Positions 63,350 through 64,000 of a DNA stretch of 64,000 bases are shown here, one piece after another. The notes beneath the pieces are model-generated. The model was given only the letters and a program-made list of their open reading frames with translations. It was not told the DNA's origin and did not search any database. The translations under genes were made by a program, and so were the position numbers. The first letter of the stretch is position 1, and each line of letters begins with the position of its first letter. This DNA comes from Halictus rubicundus (taxonomy: Eukaryota; Arthropoda; Insecta; Hymenoptera; Halictidae), in assembly GCF_050948215.1 (NCBI RefSeq), contig NW_027488834.1:62001-126000 (forward strand), written 5' to 3'.

Positions 63350-64000
63350 GGATAGAGGATACGACAGGATAGAGGATAGGATAGGGGATTTGATAGGATA
63401 GATGATAGCTTAGGATAGAGGATAGGATAGAGAATAGGTTAGGATAGAGAGTAGGAACGGATAGATGATATTATAGGATAGAGGATAGGATATGATAGAG
63501 TATACGATATTATAGTGGGTAGGATAGGATAGAGCATAGGTTAGGGGATTGGATAGGATAGGATAGAGGATAGGCTAGGATAGAGGATAGGATAGAGGAT
63601 AGGATAGGATAGAGGATTGGATAGAGGATAGGATAGGATAGAGGATATTATAGGATAGAGGATATGATAGGATAGAGGATAGGATAGGATAGAGGATTGG
63701 ATAGGATAGAGGATAGGATAGACGATAGGATAGGATAGAGGACAGGATAGGATAGAGGATAGGATAGGATAGAGGATAGGATAGGATAGAGGATAGGATA
63801 GGATAGAGGATAGGATAGGATAGAGGATAGGATAGGATAGAGGATAGGATGGGATAGAGGATAGGATCGGATAGAGGATAGAGGATCGGAAAGAGGATAG
63901 GATAGGATAGAGGATAGGATAGGATAGAGGATAGGATAGGATAGAAGATAGGATAGGATTGAGGATAGATGATAGGATAGGATAGAGGATTGGATAGGAT
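63350..64000 (+). repeat. Segment repeated at -6,110 bp, copy 2 (cut by window edge)
   Basis: Same order of markers as 57,240-57,890: TACGACAGG, GATAGCTTAGG, A island, GGCTAGG, GGATATTATAGG, GGATCGG, GGAAAGAGG, GGATTGAGG. Confidence 0.85.
63429..63552 (+). repeat. 124-bp island, A
   Basis: Copy of 57,319 at +6,110 bp; last island in the window. Confidence 0.9.

Larger units (their letters stand above)
1..64000 (+). repeat. Satellite array, 17-bp unit GGATAGGATAGGATAGA, filling the window
   Basis: The sequence is built from GGATA pentamers and GGATAGA heptamers, most often in the order 5+5+7 (17 bp), with 5+7 (12 bp) and lone 7-mer forms mixed in. All copies run head to tail in one orientation; I saw no switch to the complementary CCTAT-rich form on the + strand. 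The canonical unit has no C on the + strand, so C appears only in variant monomers (for example GACGATAGG, GACAGG, ATACGATAGG, GATCGG, GCATAGG). Recurrent variants also include GGATTTGATAGG, GAAGATAGG, GGATTGG, GATGATAGG and GTGGATAGG. Both window edges lie inside the array, so its true length is unknown. Its function is not known from the sequence; a heterochromatic satellite is the inference. Confidence 0.98.
52441..64000 (+). repeat. HOR domain 10: interleaved A and B islands
   Basis: Full A islands at 53,658, 57,319, 58,329, 61,245 and 63,429 alternate with B islands at 53,218, 55,812, 56,879, 59,299 and 60,485. Long copies are seen at offsets of about 3,644-3,661, 6,110 and 7,653 bp. The region 58,440-60,609 also contains two imperfect copies of a roughly 1.0-1.2 kb unit whose offset drifts from 985 to 1,186 bp. 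The window ends inside a repeat unit. Confidence 0.8.

Noticed and set aside
1..64000. CRISPR array
   Set aside because: There are no unique spacers between repeats, the unit is only 17 bp and fully tandem, and no cas genes are present.
1..64000. Functional telomere tract
   Set aside because: The unit is GGATA/GGATAGA, not a known telomere repeat that I can name. The array has HOR structure and diverged islands, which telomerase-made tracts lack, and it reaches neither a chromosome end nor non-repeat DNA within the window.
1..64000. Bacterial, plasmid or phage origin
   Set aside because: There is not one gene in 64 kb and the DNA is wholly tandem. I know of no prokaryotic replicon with this organisation.

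Overview
The whole 64 kb window is one uninterrupted head-to-tail satellite DNA array. I find no gene, RNA gene, transposon, CRISPR array or unique sequence in it. The basic unit on the + strand is 17 bp, GGATAGGATAGGATAGA, made of two GGATA pentamers and one GGATAGA heptamer (7 G, 7 A, 3 T, no C). Shorter 12-bp (one pentamer lost) and 7-bp forms are interspersed. Every copy has the same orientation. An array of this length and organisation points to a eukaryotic chromosome, probably a heterochromatic (pericentromeric, subtelomeric or sex-chromosome-like) block. The sequence alone does not identify the taxon.

The array is layered. Over the simple monomers lies a set of diagnostic marker modules. 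(1) A 124-bp diverged 'island', marked by GGAACGG, GATGATATTA, GTATACGATATTA and GAGCATAGG, is present in 47 whole or partial copies and falls into three subfamilies. (2) A 175-bp module (M2), marked by GATACAGG and GAACATAGG, occurs 8 times. (3) A 60-bp module (M3), beginning GAGTATAGGGTAGG, occurs 13 times. Each marker is confined to part of the window, so the array is a patchwork of higher-order repeat (HOR) domains.

Layout: 1-11,424 island-rich HORs with island subfamily A. 11,425-21,341 island-free, M3-bearing HORs with 2.18, 1.3 and 0.55 kb periods. 21,342-23,960 the most homogeneous stretch, nearly pure 17-mers with a 1,466-bp super-period. 23,961-26,680 four A islands again. 26,681-33,960 M2-bearing HORs. 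33,961-37,105 a roughly 1.0 kb unit in three copies. 37,105-43,568 a tandem duplication of 3,232 bp. 43,569-48,060 mixed. 48,060-52,440 a 2.16/2.20 kb tandem duplication with island subfamily B. 52,441-64,000 interleaved A and B islands with copies at 3.64, 6.11 and 7.65 kb offsets. Several length differences between sister copies are explained by whole monomers (17, 34 bp) or one compound unit (41 bp), as expected from unequal exchange or slippage.

The minus strand is open in all three frames for hundreds to more than 1,600 codons. This is a by-product of the repeat: its complement has no stop codon, and 17 is not a multiple of 3, so each frame cycles through the same 17-residue Leu/Ile/Ser/Tyr/Pro peptide. 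I annotate none of these frames as genes.
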